A DNA stretch of 64,000 nucleotides from Rhizobium sp. CB3090 (GCF_029714285.1 NZ_CP121662.1:1178001-1242000), one strand, 5' to 3'. Shown: positions 37,107-47,684, numbered from the stretch's first letter. Numbers and translations: made by a program. The notes: generated by a model from the sequence alone, not told the origin.

Positions 37107-38210
37107 TCAGAAGTTGCGTTCGAAACGGAGGATACCAGCGACGGTATCGTCCTTGGCATAATCATAGTGAACGTAGGTCACTTCCGGCTCGATCAACAGA
37201 TCCTTCACAGGATTGAACTTGAGGTTCGAGGTTGCTTCGAAAATCTTCGAATCCGTGTAGGCGAGCTGCACGTTCCACTTCAGCTTTTCGTTGATCGGAA
37301 CGCCAACGCCACCCCAGACAGCCCAGTCACCCCAGCCGCACTTGGATACGTTCACAGTGCCGTTCGGCGCCGTGCAAGCAGAGATATCCTGGTTGGTACC
37401 GGCATATTTGTTGAGCTTGTCGCCATCGGTGTTCCAGCCGCCCATCAAGAAAGCCGAGAAGGCGCCGAAGTCAGCGTCGACACGAGCCTTGATGGCGCCT
37501 TCTTCGACGATGGAGTCATAGCCACCGACGACCTTGAAAGACCATGCACCAGCCTTGTAGCCAGCACCGGCAACGACGTCCGGAGCATAGTGGTTGGCCT
37601 TGTCATCCGTCCACCAGCTTGCGCCATAGGAAGCGCCCGAGCCGCTGGAGTTGGAGTCTTCGAGCGAGATCACAGCCGTAAAGCCATTGCCTGCATCGTA
37701 GTTGTAGGTCAACTGGTTGAGTTCATACGGGCCGTCATAGATCACGTCGTCGTTGATGACGTCGCCGGCGTAACCGATGTAGAGGTTGTAGGCCGAGTCC
37801 TTCTTACCAACGGTGAAGCCGCCGAGGCTGATGTAGGACCACAGCAGGTTGGTGCTGGTGGCGTTGCCGTCATTCCAGTCCCAACGAACGATGGTTTCAG
37901 TCTTCAACGGACCGTATTCGGTGTCTGTTGCGGTGTCGACATTCAGCTCTGCACGGGTGTGCCATAGCGTACCCTGCCTGCTGTCACGGTTGTAAGCATT
38001 GTACCACTCACCTTCCGTACGAACCTTCCCGCCGATCTTGAGGCAGGTTTCAGTACCCGGGATGAAGAAGTAGCCTGCACCATAGGCGTCGCAGATGCGA
38101 ACGTATTCGAGCGGCTCCGGCTCAGCAGCGACGATGGCGTCGGCTGCGTGAGCGCCGGATGCTGCTGCAAGCGCGGCAGCGGAGCCGAGAAGAAGGCTCT
38201 TGATGTTCAT
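37107..38210 (-). CDS. ropA: RopA-type outer-membrane porin
   Basis: Trimeric general porin of the alphaproteobacterial family (PF02530). 367 residues with a signal peptide SLLLGSAAALAAASGAHAAD cleaved near residue 22. The mature start has LEYVRICDAYGAGYFFIPGT and CLKIGGKVR, the conserved first strands with a Cys pair, and it ends in Phe (RFERNF), the usual porin terminal residue. Regular alternating strands run throughout. ATG at 38210 after GGAGTTATTT. Other ropA paralogs are usual in rhizobia, so the symbol marks the family rather than a specific locus. Confidence 0.9.
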   Translation of the reverse strand: MNIKSLLLGSAAALAAASGAHAADAIVAAEPEPLEYVRICDAYGAGYFFIPGTETCLKIGGKVRTEGEWYNAYNRDSRQGTLWHTRAELNVDTATDTEYGPLKTETIVRWDWNDGNATSTNLLWSYISLGGFTVGKKDSAYNLYIGYAGDVINDDVIYDGPYELNQLTYNYDAGNGFTAVISLEDSNSSGSGASYGASWWTDDKANHYAPDVVAGAGYKAGAWSFKVVGGYDSIVEEGAIKARVDADFGAFSAFLMGGWNTDGDKLNKYAGTNQDISACTAPNGTVNVSKCGWGDWAVWGGVGVPINEKLKWNVQLAYTDSKIFEATSNLKFNPVKDLLIEPEVTYVHYDYAKDDTVAGILRFERNF

Positions 38211-38606
38211 AAATAACTCCAATCTGTTCCCGATTGGGCATGAGATATCGCGCCGAAAAAACGACGTGCCCAACCCCATCCCGTTCATGTTCCCTATCAG
38301 TAGGTGCGAAGTAATAAGCTTCGCGAACTATTTCCTGAACCTGTCCCGCCGATTTGACAAGATACTAAGATTGACGAACTATTCGCACGCTACTCGAAAA
38401 AAAATCCTGTTGCAGAAATGACGCAATTCGCCAGATGGCTGCTCATCAAGGCTCAGTTGGCGCTAATGAATTGTTAAGGTTTGGCGGTGCTTTGCCTGCC
38501 ACCATGGGCCGGAAGTCAAGTTATTTGGTCATCAGCCGCGATAGGTCTTGCGCTCCAATAAGATTCGTTCTAAACGCCCGCCATCACTCGCCTTTACAAA
38601 TCGGAT
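38211..38606. other. Intergenic region between porin and tRNA-Cys
   Basis: 396 bases, AT-rich near 38310-38420, with no supported gene. It must hold the porin promoter and a long 5' leader, but no confident -35/-10 pair was found. Confidence 0.4.
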
Positions 38607-38680
38607 GGCCTCGTGGCGGAGTGGTTACGCAGAGGACTGCAAATCCTTGAATCCCGGTTCGATTCCGGGCGAGGCCTCCA
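38607..38680 (+). tRNA. tRNA-Cys (anticodon GCA)
   Basis: 74 bases with an encoded CCA. GGCCTCG pairs with CGAGGCC; anticodon loop CTGCAAA gives GCA; T arm CCCGGTTCGATTCCGGG. Confidence 0.97.
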
Positions 38681-38901
38681 AATTCCCTTTTATTGACACA
38701 TCCGCAGCAATCTGTCGGATGGCGACGGGCGTGAAGAGAGGTTTGACCCTGCGCGGTAGGGGAGCGGCTGTGGTCTCGCCGCGACGCATCGTCATGAATT
38801 TCTGCGCCCGTTGCTACGATGCCTTGAAAGCGCAGCCGCACGCGATTAAGACACGCTGAGCATAGCAGCAACCCCGGCTTTGCCTTTGGGCGCGAGAGGA
38901 T

Positions 38902-39573
38902 ATGATGGATTTCGAAGCAGCACGCGTGAAAATGGTCGAGAACCAGATCCGCACGACGGATGTCACCTCCCATTCCGTGTTGAATGCGTTTCTGACGGTA
39001 CCGCGCGAGAATTTCGTGCCGGAGAGGTCGAAGCTCCTGGCCTATATCGATAATGACATTGAGATCAGCCCTGCGGCTTCCGGCAAGCCCGCGCGCTTCC
39101 TGATGGAAGCCTCGCCGCTGGCAAAGCTCTTGCAACTCGGTGAAATCACCAAAGAAGACAAGGTTCTCGACGTCGGCTGTGGCACGGGCTACGTCGCAGC
39201 ACTTCTGTCGATCCTCGCTGGCACGGTCGTCGCGCTGGAATCCGACGAGGCACTGGCCGCTGAGGCCAAAGCCAATATCGCCGCGCTCGGCCAGGCAAAC
39301 GTGACGGTCGTCACCGGCGAACTGGAAAAGGGCTATGCGGGCAGCGGTTCCTATGACGTCATTTTCATCAACGGTTCTGTCCAAGAAGTGCCGCAGGCGC
39401 TTCTCGATCAGCTTGGTGAAGGCGGCCGGTTGATTGTCGTCCTCGGCTACGGCCATGCTGCGCGCGCCACCGTCTTCATACGCGAGCGTAGCGCCCTTTC
39501 CGAAAACGTCTTCTTCAATGCTTCGGTCAAGCCGCTGCCGGGCTTCACCAAAGCCAAGGAATTCGTGTTCTGA
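38902..39573 (+). CDS. Protein-L-isoaspartate O-methyltransferase family protein
   Basis: 223-residue SAM-dependent methyltransferase. SAM motif I is VLDVGCGTGYVAAL (about 88-101), motif II EGGRLIVVL. Repair methyltransferases normally carry a GQTISxP loop before motif I; here that place reads SPAASGKPARFLM, so the catalytic Ser/Thr is not obvious and the true substrate is open. In rhizobia this gene usually precedes tolC; here popZ follows instead. Two adjacent ATGs (38902, 38905) follow GAGAGG. A strong terminator follows. Confidence 0.85.
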   Translation: MMDFEAARVKMVENQIRTTDVTSHSVLNAFLTVPRENFVPERSKLLAYIDNDIEISPAASGKPARFLMEASPLAKLLQLGEITKEDKVLDVGCGTGYVAALLSILAGTVVALESDEALAAEAKANIAALGQANVTVVTGELEKGYAGSGSYDVIFINGSVQEVPQALLDQLGEGGRLIVVLGYGHAARATVFIRERSALSENVFFNASVKPLPGFTKAKEFVF

Positions 39574-39603
39574 CCGGTTACGTGGCTGAACCATCCTTTT
39601 GAG

Positions 39604-39629
39604 ACGGGCGCTTCGGGGCGCCCGTTTTT
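39604..39629 (+). terminator. Terminator after the first pcm-like gene
   Basis: Stem ACGGGCGC/GCGCCCGT with a 6-base loop and TTTTT, 30 bases after the stop. Confidence 0.9.
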
Positions 39630-39811
39630 CGTTGGGCATTCTCGGTGGATAAGTCCACAATATCAGGTGATTCGCAGCCACCGTAACAAAACTGTGCATC
39701 AGGTGGCTTAGTGCTGTCTCGGTGATTTTTTTCCCAAGGCTAGTATTCTACGCTGGCGCTGATTCGGGCGCTGCTTTGGCGGGAATCCAATCGTTGTTTG
39801 GGAAAACGGGG

Positions 39812-40744
39812 ATGAATATGGCTCAGCCAAGTGTAGTGCGTGAACCGTCCATGGAAGAGATTCTGGCGTCGATTCGCCGAATCATCGAAAGCAACGAGCC
39901 TGGTGCCGGCAAGTCCATTTCGCCGTCCGTGCCCGCTGTTTACAGCACGGCCGACGATGAGCACGACGGCGATATCCACCTGACGGTCGACGACCAATTT
40001 GCCGCTGCCGATATGGATGATGCACCGCCCGCCGCAACCGCTGTCCCCGAACCGCGTTTCGTTGCGGCCAATTCACAGGCTCTGTCGCGCGAGCCGGAAT
40101 CATCAGCCCGCACCATGTCGCTCGCCGATGTCGCTGCGCGCGTTCGTGCCGCTTCCGAGCGCAATGCGGCACAATTGAATTCGGCGCGCGAAGCGCCGCA
40201 GCTACGCGAATTGCCGCCGGCCATGGCCGCCCGTCTTGCCGAGGTGCGTGTCGAACAGGTCGCCGAGGTGCCTTTGCGCAGCGCGATCGCCGAAGCGCCC
40301 GCGCCGGTAGTTACCTCGCCGGTCGTCACCCCGCCGGCCGCCGCTCTTCTCGCCGAGGCCGCGGTATCCTCAGTGAAGATTGAACCGCAACCTGAACCGG
40401 TGGAAGAGCGCAAGGCTTCCGCTGCGGCCGCTCCCGTCGAAATGCCGGTTTTCAATCAGCCGCCACAACAGACGTCTACGGCAGTCACGGATCGCTATCT
40501 GCCGCAAGTGCAGGCTGAACTTACATCCTCGCTGATGTCGGAAGCGGCCGGTGCGCAGGTTGCCCGTTCCTTTGGAGAACTCGCCGCCGCCATTGACGGC
40601 AGCGAGCGCCGTTCGCTTGACGAGATCGCCCAGGAGATGCTGCGGCCGATGCTGCAGGAGTGGCTGGATGACAACCTGCCGACCCTCGTCGAGCGTCTCG
40701 TACGCGAAGAAATCGAACGAGTGGCACGCGGTCCGCGCCGCTGA
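39812..40744 (+). CDS. popZ: PopZ/DUF2497 polar-organizing protein
   Basis: Cytoplasmic scaffold that self-assembles at a cell pole; in Caulobacter it anchors the chromosome origin, and in Agrobacterium it marks the growing pole. 310 residues in the PopZ plan: a short N-terminal helix PSMEEILASIRRIIESN (about 12-28), a long acidic, Pro/Ala-rich disordered middle, and a C-terminal oligomerisation region RRSLDEIAQEMLRPMLQEWL then DDNLPTLVERLVREEIERVA. I took the ATG at 39812 (MNMAQPSVVREP); the frame is open upstream but the extra residues look non-coding. Confidence 0.92.
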   Translation: MNMAQPSVVREPSMEEILASIRRIIESNEPGAGKSISPSVPAVYSTADDEHDGDIHLTVDDQFAAADMDDAPPAATAVPEPRFVAANSQALSREPESSARTMSLADVAARVRAASERNAAQLNSAREAPQLRELPPAMAARLAEVRVEQVAEVPLRSAIAEAPAPVVTSPVVTPPAAALLAEAAVSSVKIEPQPEPVEERKASAAAAPVEMPVFNQPPQQTSTAVTDRYLPQVQAELTSSLMSEAAGAQVARSFGELAAAIDGSERRSLDEIAQEMLRPMLQEWLDDNLPTLVERLVREEIERVARGPRR

Positions 40745-40768
40745 CAGTCAGAGCTCCGGATAGACGAT

Positions 40769-40798
40769 CCGCCGCTCCGGCTCCGGGGCGGCTTTTTT
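40769..40798 (+). terminator. popZ terminator
   Basis: CCGCC region pairs with GGCGG across a GC-rich loop, followed by TTTTTT, just ahead of valS. Confidence 0.75.
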
Positions 40799-40864
40799 AT
40801 TGACTTGCCCGCGGCCATCCTATTTACAACCCGCATCACCGAACCCTCCATATCCGGTCCCCAA

Positions 40865-43708
40865 ATGCTCGACAAAACCTATGATTCTGCCGCCGTCGAA
40901 CCGAAGATCGCCCAGAAATGGGATGAGGCCGACGCCTTTCGCGCCGGTGTGAACGCCAAGCCTGGCGCAGAAACCTTCACGATTGTCATCCCGCCGCCGA
41001 ATGTCACCGGTTCGCTGCATATGGGCCATGCGCTGAACAACACGCTGCAGGACATCATGGTTCGGTTCGAGCGCATGCGCGGCAAGGACGTGCTCTGGCA
41101 GCCGGGCATGGACCATGCCGGCATCGCCACGCAGATGGTCGTCGAACGCCGGCTTATGGAGAGGCAGCAGCCCGGCCGCCGCGATTTGGGCCGCGAAGCC
41201 TTCATCGAGAAGGTCTGGGAATGGAAGGCGGAATCCGGCGGCTTGATCTTCAATCAGTTGAAGCGCCTCGGAGCTTCCTGCGACTGGTCGCGCGAACGCT
41301 TCACCATGGACGAGGGCCTGTCCAAGGCTGTTCTTGAAGTCTTCGTCACGCTTTACAAGGAAGGCCTGATCTATCGCGACAAGCGGCTGGTCAACTGGGA
41401 TCCGAAAATGCTGACGGCGATTTCGGATATCGAAGTCGAGCAGCATGAGGTCAACGGCCATCTCTGGCATCTGCGCTATCCGCTCGAAGAAGGCGTCACC
41501 TATCAGCATCCGATCGCTTTCGATGAAGAAGGCAAGCCGACGGCATGGGAAGCGCGCGACTATCTCGTCGTCGCCACCACCCGTCCGGAGACCATGCTCG
41601 GCGATACCGGCATAGCCGTTCATCCGAGTGACGAGCGCTACAAGGCAATTGTCGGCAAGCATGTCATCCTGCCGATCGTCGGCCGGCGCATCCCGATCGT
41701 TGCCGATGAATATCCGGACCCGACCGCAGGCACCGGCGCCGTCAAGATGACGCCGGCGCATGATTTCAACGATTTCGACGTCGGCAAGCGTCGCGGCCTT
41801 CGCATCGTCAACATCCTGACGCCGGATGCCCGCGTTACCATCAAGGATAATGAGGATTTCCTCGAAGGTCTCGACAATCCGGCGGCGCTGCACGGCGCCT
41901 GGGACGAGCTTGAGGGCAAGGATCGTTTCGAAGCCCGTAAGATCATCGTCCGCATTTTCGAAGAGGCCGGTCTGCTCGACAAGATCGAGCCGCACAAGCA
42001 TACCGTCCCGCATGGCGACCGCGGTGGCGTTCCGATCGAACCGCGCCTGACCGAACAATGGTATGTCGATGCCAAGACGCTTGCCGAACCGGCAATCGCC
42101 TCCGTTCGCGAAGGTCGCACCAAGCTCGTCCCGAAGAGCTGGGATAAGACCTATTATGATTGGATGGAGAACATCCAGCCCTGGTGCATTTCCCGCCAGC
42201 TCTGGTGGGGGCATCAGATCCCGGCATGGTACGGCCCCGACGGTCAGGTCTTCGTCGAAAAGACGGAGGAAGAGGCGCTGCAGGCCGCTATTCAGCACTA
42301 TCTGTCGCATGAAGGGCCTATGAAGGCCTATGTCGAGGATTTGCTGGAAAACTTCAGGCCGGGCGAAATCCTGACGCGCGACGAAGACGTACTCGATACC
42401 TGGTTCTCGTCTGCCCTGTGGCCGTTCTCGACGCTCGGCTGGCCGGACAAGACGCCGGAACTCGATCGTTACTATCCGACCAACGTGCTTGTCACCGGCT
42501 TCGACATCATCTTTTTCTGGGTCGCCCGCATGATGATGATGGGCCTGCATTTCATGCAGGACGAAAACGGCGACGCGGTCGAACCCTTCCACACGGTCTA
42601 TGTTCACGCCCTGGTGCGCGACAAGAACGGGCAGAAGATGTCGAAGTCCAAGGGCAACGTCATCGATCCGCTCGAACTGATCGACCAGTATGGTGCCGAT
42701 TCGCTGCGCTTTACGCTGGCGATCATGGCGGCGCAGGGCCGCGACGTTAAGCTCGATCCCGCCCGCATCGCCGGATACCGCAATTTCGGCACCAAACTGT
42801 GGAACGCCACGCGCTTCGCCGAGATGAACGGCGCCAAGAGCGATCCGCATTTCGTGCCGGAAGCCGCCGAACTCACCATCAATCGCTGGATCCTGACCGA
42901 ACTTGCCCGCACCGAGCGGGACGTTACCGAAGCGTTGGAAGCCTATCGCTTCAACGACGCCGCCGGCTCGCTCTATCGCTTCATCTGGAATCAGTTCTGC
43001 GACTGGTATCTCGAACTGCTGAAACCCGTGTTCAACGGCGAAGACGAGAACGCCAAGGCGGAGGCACAATCCTGCGCCGCCTACGTTCTCGAAGAGACCT
43101 ACAAGCTGCTGCATCCCTTCATGCCCTTCATGACGGAAGAGCTGTGGGCGCATACGGCAGGCGAGGGCAGGGAACGCGATGGCCTGATCTGCCATGCCGA
43201 TTGGCCGGCACCTTCCTATGCCGACGATGTCGCTGCAGATGAGATCAACTGGCTGATCGATCTTGTTTCAGGTTTGCGTTCCGTACGCTCGGAAATGAAC
43301 GTGCCGCCCGCCGCCACCGCGCCGCTGGTGCTCGTGGGCGCCAACAGCCTCACGCGCGAGCGGCTGTTCCGTCATGATGCGGCGATCAAGAGGCTGGCGC
43401 GTGTCGAGAAGATTTCGCTGTCCGACACCGCACCGAAGGGCGCGGCGCAGATCGTCGTCGGCGAAGCGACCGCCTGCCTGCCGCTCGGCAACCTTATCGA
43501 CCTCTCTGCTGAAAAGGCACGTCTCGAAAAAGGCATCGCAAAGAACGAACAGGAGATCGCTCGCATCGTCGGCAAGCTTTCGAACGAGAAGTTTGTCGCC
43601 AATGCCAATCCGGATATCGTCTCCGCCGAACGTGAGCGCTTGAGCGAACTCGAAGGCCAGCTTTCGAGTCTCAAAGTGGCACTTGAACGGGTCAGCGAAG
43701 CCGGCTGA
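40865..43708 (+). CDS. valS: Valyl-tRNA synthetase
   Basis: Class I synthetase that charges tRNA-Val. 947 residues. The HIGH motif is in PPPNVTGSLHMGHALNN (about 43-59), the KMSKS motif is KMSKSKGNVIDP (about 590), and the CP1 editing domain (about 190-400) includes TTRPETMLGDT. The C-terminal coiled coil KARLEKGIAKNEQEIARIVG binds tRNA. Start at the ATG of MLDKTYDSAAVEPKIA; the frame is open 60 bases upstream. It has a strong terminator. Confidence 0.98.
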   Translation: MLDKTYDSAAVEPKIAQKWDEADAFRAGVNAKPGAETFTIVIPPPNVTGSLHMGHALNNTLQDIMVRFERMRGKDVLWQPGMDHAGIATQMVVERRLMERQQPGRRDLGREAFIEKVWEWKAESGGLIFNQLKRLGASCDWSRERFTMDEGLSKAVLEVFVTLYKEGLIYRDKRLVNWDPKMLTAISDIEVEQHEVNGHLWHLRYPLEEGVTYQHPIAFDEEGKPTAWEARDYLVVATTRPETMLGDTGIAVHPSDERYKAIVGKHVILPIVGRRIPIVADEYPDPTAGTGAVKMTPAHDFNDFDVGKRRGLRIVNILTPDARVTIKDNEDFLEGLDNPAALHGAWDELEGKDRFEARKIIVRIFEEAGLLDKIEPHKHTVPHGDRGGVPIEPRLTEQWYVDAKTLAEPAIASVREGRTKLVPKSWDKTYYDWMENIQPWCISRQLWWGHQIPAWYGPDGQVFVEKTEEEALQAAIQHYLSHEGPMKAYVEDLLENFRPGEILTRDEDVLDTWFSSALWPFSTLGWPDKTPELDRYYPTNVLVTGFDIIFFWVARMMMMGLHFMQDENGDAVEPFHTVYVHALVRDKNGQKMSKSKGNVIDPLELIDQYGADSLRFTLAIMAAQGRDVKLDPARIAGYRNFGTKLWNATRFAEMNGAKSDPHFVPEAAELTINRWILTELARTERDVTEALEAYRFNDAAGSLYRFIWNQFCDWYLELLKPVFNGEDENAKAEAQSCAAYVLEETYKLLHPFMPFMTEELWAHTAGEGRERDGLICHADWPAPSYADDVAADEINWLIDLVSGLRSVRSEMNVPPAATAPLVLVGANSLTRERLFRHDAAIKRLARVEKISLSDTAPKGAAQIVVGEATACLPLGNLIDLSAEKARLEKGIAKNEQEIARIVGKLSNEKFVANANPDIVSAERERLSELEGQLSSLKVALERVSEAG

Positions 43709-43733
43709 GGAAGCTGTAATAATCTTATTTTAA

Positions 43734-43766
43734 GGGTACGCGGCGAAGGGCGGCGTGCCCTTTTTT
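43734..43766 (+). terminator. valS terminator
   Basis: Stem GGGTACGC/GCGTGCCC (one wobble pair) with an 11-base loop and TTTTTT. Confidence 0.85.
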
Positions 43767-43770
43767 CTTT

Positions 43771-44119
43771 TGTTACTGATTCGATGGTAAGCATCAAAAA
43801 AATGCGTTGCTTTTCAGCTTGCTCCAGCTTCGCACAGGCAAAAGAGGTTACCCTTTAATTGGTAGGGTTTTTTGAAAAGCGAGACTGTTGTCAGATTGTA
43901 ACAGAACTGTTGCTATGAGGAATAAGAATCTACTCGGGGCCCCTGATAAACATTAGAGAAGCAAAAATGCCTAAACTTGGCTGTAATTGGGTGTGCAGAT
44001 CACTTTCTTACGTAAGTCAGTCAATATGTCGCAACATTGTGGATAGCCGGTGCCGCATTGCCAATTCGGGTGATCGTCGCAACAATCGGATCAATGAATA
44101 CGCAAGTGGGGGAGACACA
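43771..44119. other. Intergenic region before the FadL-like gene
   Basis: 349 bases with no supported gene. A frame continuous with the outer-membrane protein opens at 43967, but it has no signal peptide and lies before the real start. Likely a promoter plus long leader. Confidence 0.4.
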
Positions 44120-45373
44120 ATGGCATTTCGTATTGCGCTGAGGGGCGCATTTGCATTCATTATCGGTTCGTCATTCGCCAGCGCCGCTTTTGCGGGCGGG
44201 CTTGATCGTGCCGGCTACGATATCGACCTCCTTTTCGATAAGGGGCGTTACGTTTTCGAGTCCGGTGTAACCTATGTGATGCCTGATCGTAAGCTGAAGA
44301 ATGCAAAGGATATCAATTCGGTCGATGGCAACCTCAACGGCCGCCCGCATTCGGCCGATGCCACGGAAAATTACGCTGTACCATATATCGGTTTCAAGAT
44401 CGGCATTACCGACGACATCGATTGCATGGCCGATTATTCCGAGCCGTTCGGCGCTCACACCAATCCGGGCTTGAATTGGGCCGGCGCCAACAATGAGATC
44501 GAAACCAAGGTGCGCACCCATAATTATGCGGCGACCTGCTCCTACAAGTTCGATGCCGGTCCGGGCCAGCTGCGCCTGATCGGCGGCGGCTTCTATCAGG
44601 AAGTCAGCGGCTACAAGTCGCGCCTGGTTTCCGTTGTCCCCGCTCCGTTTTCCGCTGTCTATGATGGTGTCGGCTCGCTGGATGTCGATGGCCATGGCTG
44701 GGGCTGGCGCGCCGGTCTTGCCTATGAGATCCCTGAATACGCCCTCCGTACCAGCCTCGTTTACAACAGCCGGGTCAAATACGATAATCTCAAGGGCACC
44801 GTCGACCTGACGGAACTGCCGCCGGTCCGCGCGTTCTTCGGCAAAGCCACCTCCGTCTTCGGTTCGGCCGATGCGCCGGACTCGCTGGAATGGAAGATGC
44901 AGACCGGCATCGCGCCGGACTGGCTGGCCTTCGGTTCGGTCAAATGGACCAACTGGAGCGTTCTGCAGAGCATTGCGCTTTGCCCGACCTCGACGCGGGG
45001 CATATCCTGCCATACGGGTGGTGCGACCGAACTCACCTCCCTCGATCTGCTCTATCAGGACGGCTGGACGATTACCGGCGGCATCGGACACAAGTTCAAT
45101 GACCAATGGAGCGGCGCGCTCAGCTTGAGCTGGGATCGCGGCACCAGTCAGGGTTACGGCCTGAGCACGGACACCTGGACGCTCGGCGCCGGCGTTTCCT
45201 ACAAGCCGACTGAGCATGTCGAATTCACCTTCGCTGGTGCTCTCGGCCTGCTGACCAGCGGCAAATCCGGCGAGATCACCTCCAACGGCATCACCTATGG
45301 CGATGACGCGACCTACAGCTTCGGCAACGATTTGGTCGCTGCGCTGTCGACGTCGATGAAGGTCAGATTCTGA
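44120..45373 (+). CDS. OmpP1/FadL-family outer-membrane protein
   Basis: Beta-barrel of the long-chain fatty-acid/hydrophobic compound transporter family, 417 residues. The signal peptide is IALRGAFAFIIGSSFASAAF with cleavage at AFA-GG (about 26). The mature start GGLDRAGYDIDLLFDKGRYV is the hatch-like N-terminus, and the protein ends in MKVRF with the terminal Phe needed for barrel insertion. The two Cys near CPTSTRGISC probably form a disulfide. ATG at 44120 after GGGGGAGACACA. The transported compound cannot be told. Confidence 0.85.
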   Translation: MAFRIALRGAFAFIIGSSFASAAFAGGLDRAGYDIDLLFDKGRYVFESGVTYVMPDRKLKNAKDINSVDGNLNGRPHSADATENYAVPYIGFKIGITDDIDCMADYSEPFGAHTNPGLNWAGANNEIETKVRTHNYAATCSYKFDAGPGQLRLIGGGFYQEVSGYKSRLVSVVPAPFSAVYDGVGSLDVDGHGWGWRAGLAYEIPEYALRTSLVYNSRVKYDNLKGTVDLTELPPVRAFFGKATSVFGSADAPDSLEWKMQTGIAPDWLAFGSVKWTNWSVLQSIALCPTSTRGISCHTGGATELTSLDLLYQDGWTITGGIGHKFNDQWSGALSLSWDRGTSQGYGLSTDTWTLGAGVSYKPTEHVEFTFAGALGLLTSGKSGEITSNGITYGDDATYSFGNDLVAALSTSMKVRF

Positions 45374-45435
45374 GGTAAACCATTGAGCTGAAGCAGGTTT
45401 CGAGGTCTGATCCTTATCGCTTCCGGCGATTCCCG

Positions 45436-45467
45436 CGCCGCGAGTCCTTTTGGTCTCGCGGCGTTTT
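45436..45467 (+). terminator. Terminator of the FadL-like gene
   Basis: Stem CGCCGCGAG/CTCGCGGCG with a 10-base loop and TTTT. Confidence 0.85.
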
Positions 45468-46077
45468 AATACCAGGTTCAGTGCTAGGCCATTTCCACAT
45501 GCGACCCGCAAAACCGTCCCGCCTAGCGTTTCGTGGTTAACTGAACGTCAAGATCGGCAAATTCTTTGTGACGATTCAGCAACACTTTATTTCAACAGAT
45601 TACAGGCGTGTATCCGGCGCCCAATTTGTCCATTTCCCGCCACAAATGGGGAGCAGCGATTGTACGGGCAAAGGGGCAAGCCTTGGTGGAAAGTGCGTAA
45701 ACGGTTGATGGGTCAGTTTTCACTTCAGGAAAAAAAGCAATCCGGAATCGGAACGGCGGCGTTCGCGATGCAGCCGGAAACGCATTATTTCCCGAGGGAG
45801 TCAGAAACTCGTTCGATCGCAAGTCTCTCTCTTTGGACAGTGACCAGGCGGGTTGTTTCAAGAGCGATATATGATCGCGCCAGCTTGGATGCTCGTTTAG
45901 ACATAATTTCAGACTACGCTCAGAAATGTGGCGAACGACGTTGGGCTGATGTCCTGCAGACTTCCTCAAACGAGGATCTCGCTGGTCTATGCGCCGGTAG
46001 GGAATACATTCGCAGGCCATGCGGTACCGATGGGGTTGCCGTTGCGGATGCGGATGGAGCGAAAGAAATCGACTGTT
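45468..46077. other. Long non-coding leader/promoter region of exoR
   Basis: 610 bases with no well-supported gene. A plus-strand frame from 45708 to 46085 (125 residues) overlaps the exoR start, but it uses AGG, AGA, ATA and TTA codons rare in this genome and lacks a ribosome site. A long control region fits exoR, which responds to ExoS/ChvI in Sinorhizobium. Confidence 0.45.
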
Positions 46078-46881
46078 ATGTTTAAGTCCGAGTTCATATC
46101 AGCGAGAATGATGATGCTCAGCCTGTCGCTTGCCACCTCGGTGGCGATCGCAGGCCAGGCCCTGGCATTCGACATCAACGCAGGTGTCACCAAGGAATCG
46201 GGACCTTTCGATCTCTTCAAATTCGGCTTCCGGGCCTATAAGAACGGCCAGAAGGAAGAGGCGGTCGAAGCCTATCGTTACGCCGCCGAGAAGGGGCATA
46301 CCGGCTCGCGTTGGGCGCTTGCCAATATGTATGCCGACGGCGATGGCGTCACCCAGGACGATTTCGAGGCCTTCAAGATCTATAGCGAGATCGCCCAGCA
46401 GGGTGTCGAGCCCGGCTCCGAAGATACCGGCTTCTTCATCAACGCACTGCTCGCGCTTGCCAATTATTACAAGACCGGCATTGCAAACAGCCCGGTCAAG
46501 ATCGATCTCAATCAGGCACGCCAGCTCTATTTCCAGGTCGCATCGACCTTCGGTGTTCCGGAGGCGCAGTTCCAGCTCGCTCAGATGATGCTGGCGGGTG
46601 AGGGCGGCGCGGCCAATGTGCAGCAGGCCAAGAAGTGGCTGAACCAGGCTCGTAAGAGCGGCCATCCCGGTGCAATGGCCGTCTTCGGCAATATTCTCTT
46701 CCAGGAAGGCCAGTCTGTGCGCGGTCTCGCCTTCATGACGGCGGCACTCGACAAGTGCAAGCCGAAGGATTGTCCGTGGATGCAAGACCTGCAGGAGCAG
46801 GCCTTCTCCATCGCCACCGAAGACGACCGTCGCGTCGCCGTTTCCATGGCGCATCAACTGGACGTCGCCGGCGCCGAATAA
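46078..46881 (+). CDS. exoR: Exopolysaccharide production regulator ExoR
   Basis: Periplasmic Sel1-repeat protein that in Sinorhizobium and Agrobacterium holds the ExoS/ChvG sensor inactive; its breakdown turns on exopolysaccharide and turns off motility. 267 residues, almost the same as known ExoR. N-terminus MFKSEFISARMMML leads into the signal peptide SLSLATSVAIAGQALAF. Sel1-like repeats follow: AVEAYRYAAEKGHTGSRWAL, ARQLYFQVASTFGVPEAQFQ, AKKWLNQARKSGHPGAMAVF. The ATG at 46078 has a weak ribosome site. Convergent with xthA, 10 bases between ends. Confidence 0.93.
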   Translation: MFKSEFISARMMMLSLSLATSVAIAGQALAFDINAGVTKESGPFDLFKFGFRAYKNGQKEEAVEAYRYAAEKGHTGSRWALANMYADGDGVTQDDFEAFKIYSEIAQQGVEPGSEDTGFFINALLALANYYKTGIANSPVKIDLNQARQLYFQVASTFGVPEAQFQLAQMMLAGEGGAANVQQAKKWLNQARKSGHPGAMAVFGNILFQEGQSVRGLAFMTAALDKCKPKDCPWMQDLQEQAFSIATEDDRRVAVSMAHQLDVAGAE

Positions 46882-46891
46882 TCTCCGATTT

Positions 46892-47684
<793 letters not shown>

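Noticed and set aside
40820..43195. A 791-residue open frame antisense to valS
   Set aside because: Shadow frame opposite a strongly conserved gene in GC-rich DNA; no domain can be recognised and codon use follows from valS.
43967..44119. N-terminal extension of the FadL-like protein
   Set aside because: It would place 51 non-hydrophobic residues before an obvious signal peptide; the ATG at 44120 has a good ribosome site.
45450..46085. A 211-residue plus-strand frame upstream of exoR
   Set aside because: No ribosome site, frequent rare codons (AGG, AGA, ATA, TTA, CTA), no recognised domain. Kept only as a possible leader peptide in the findings.
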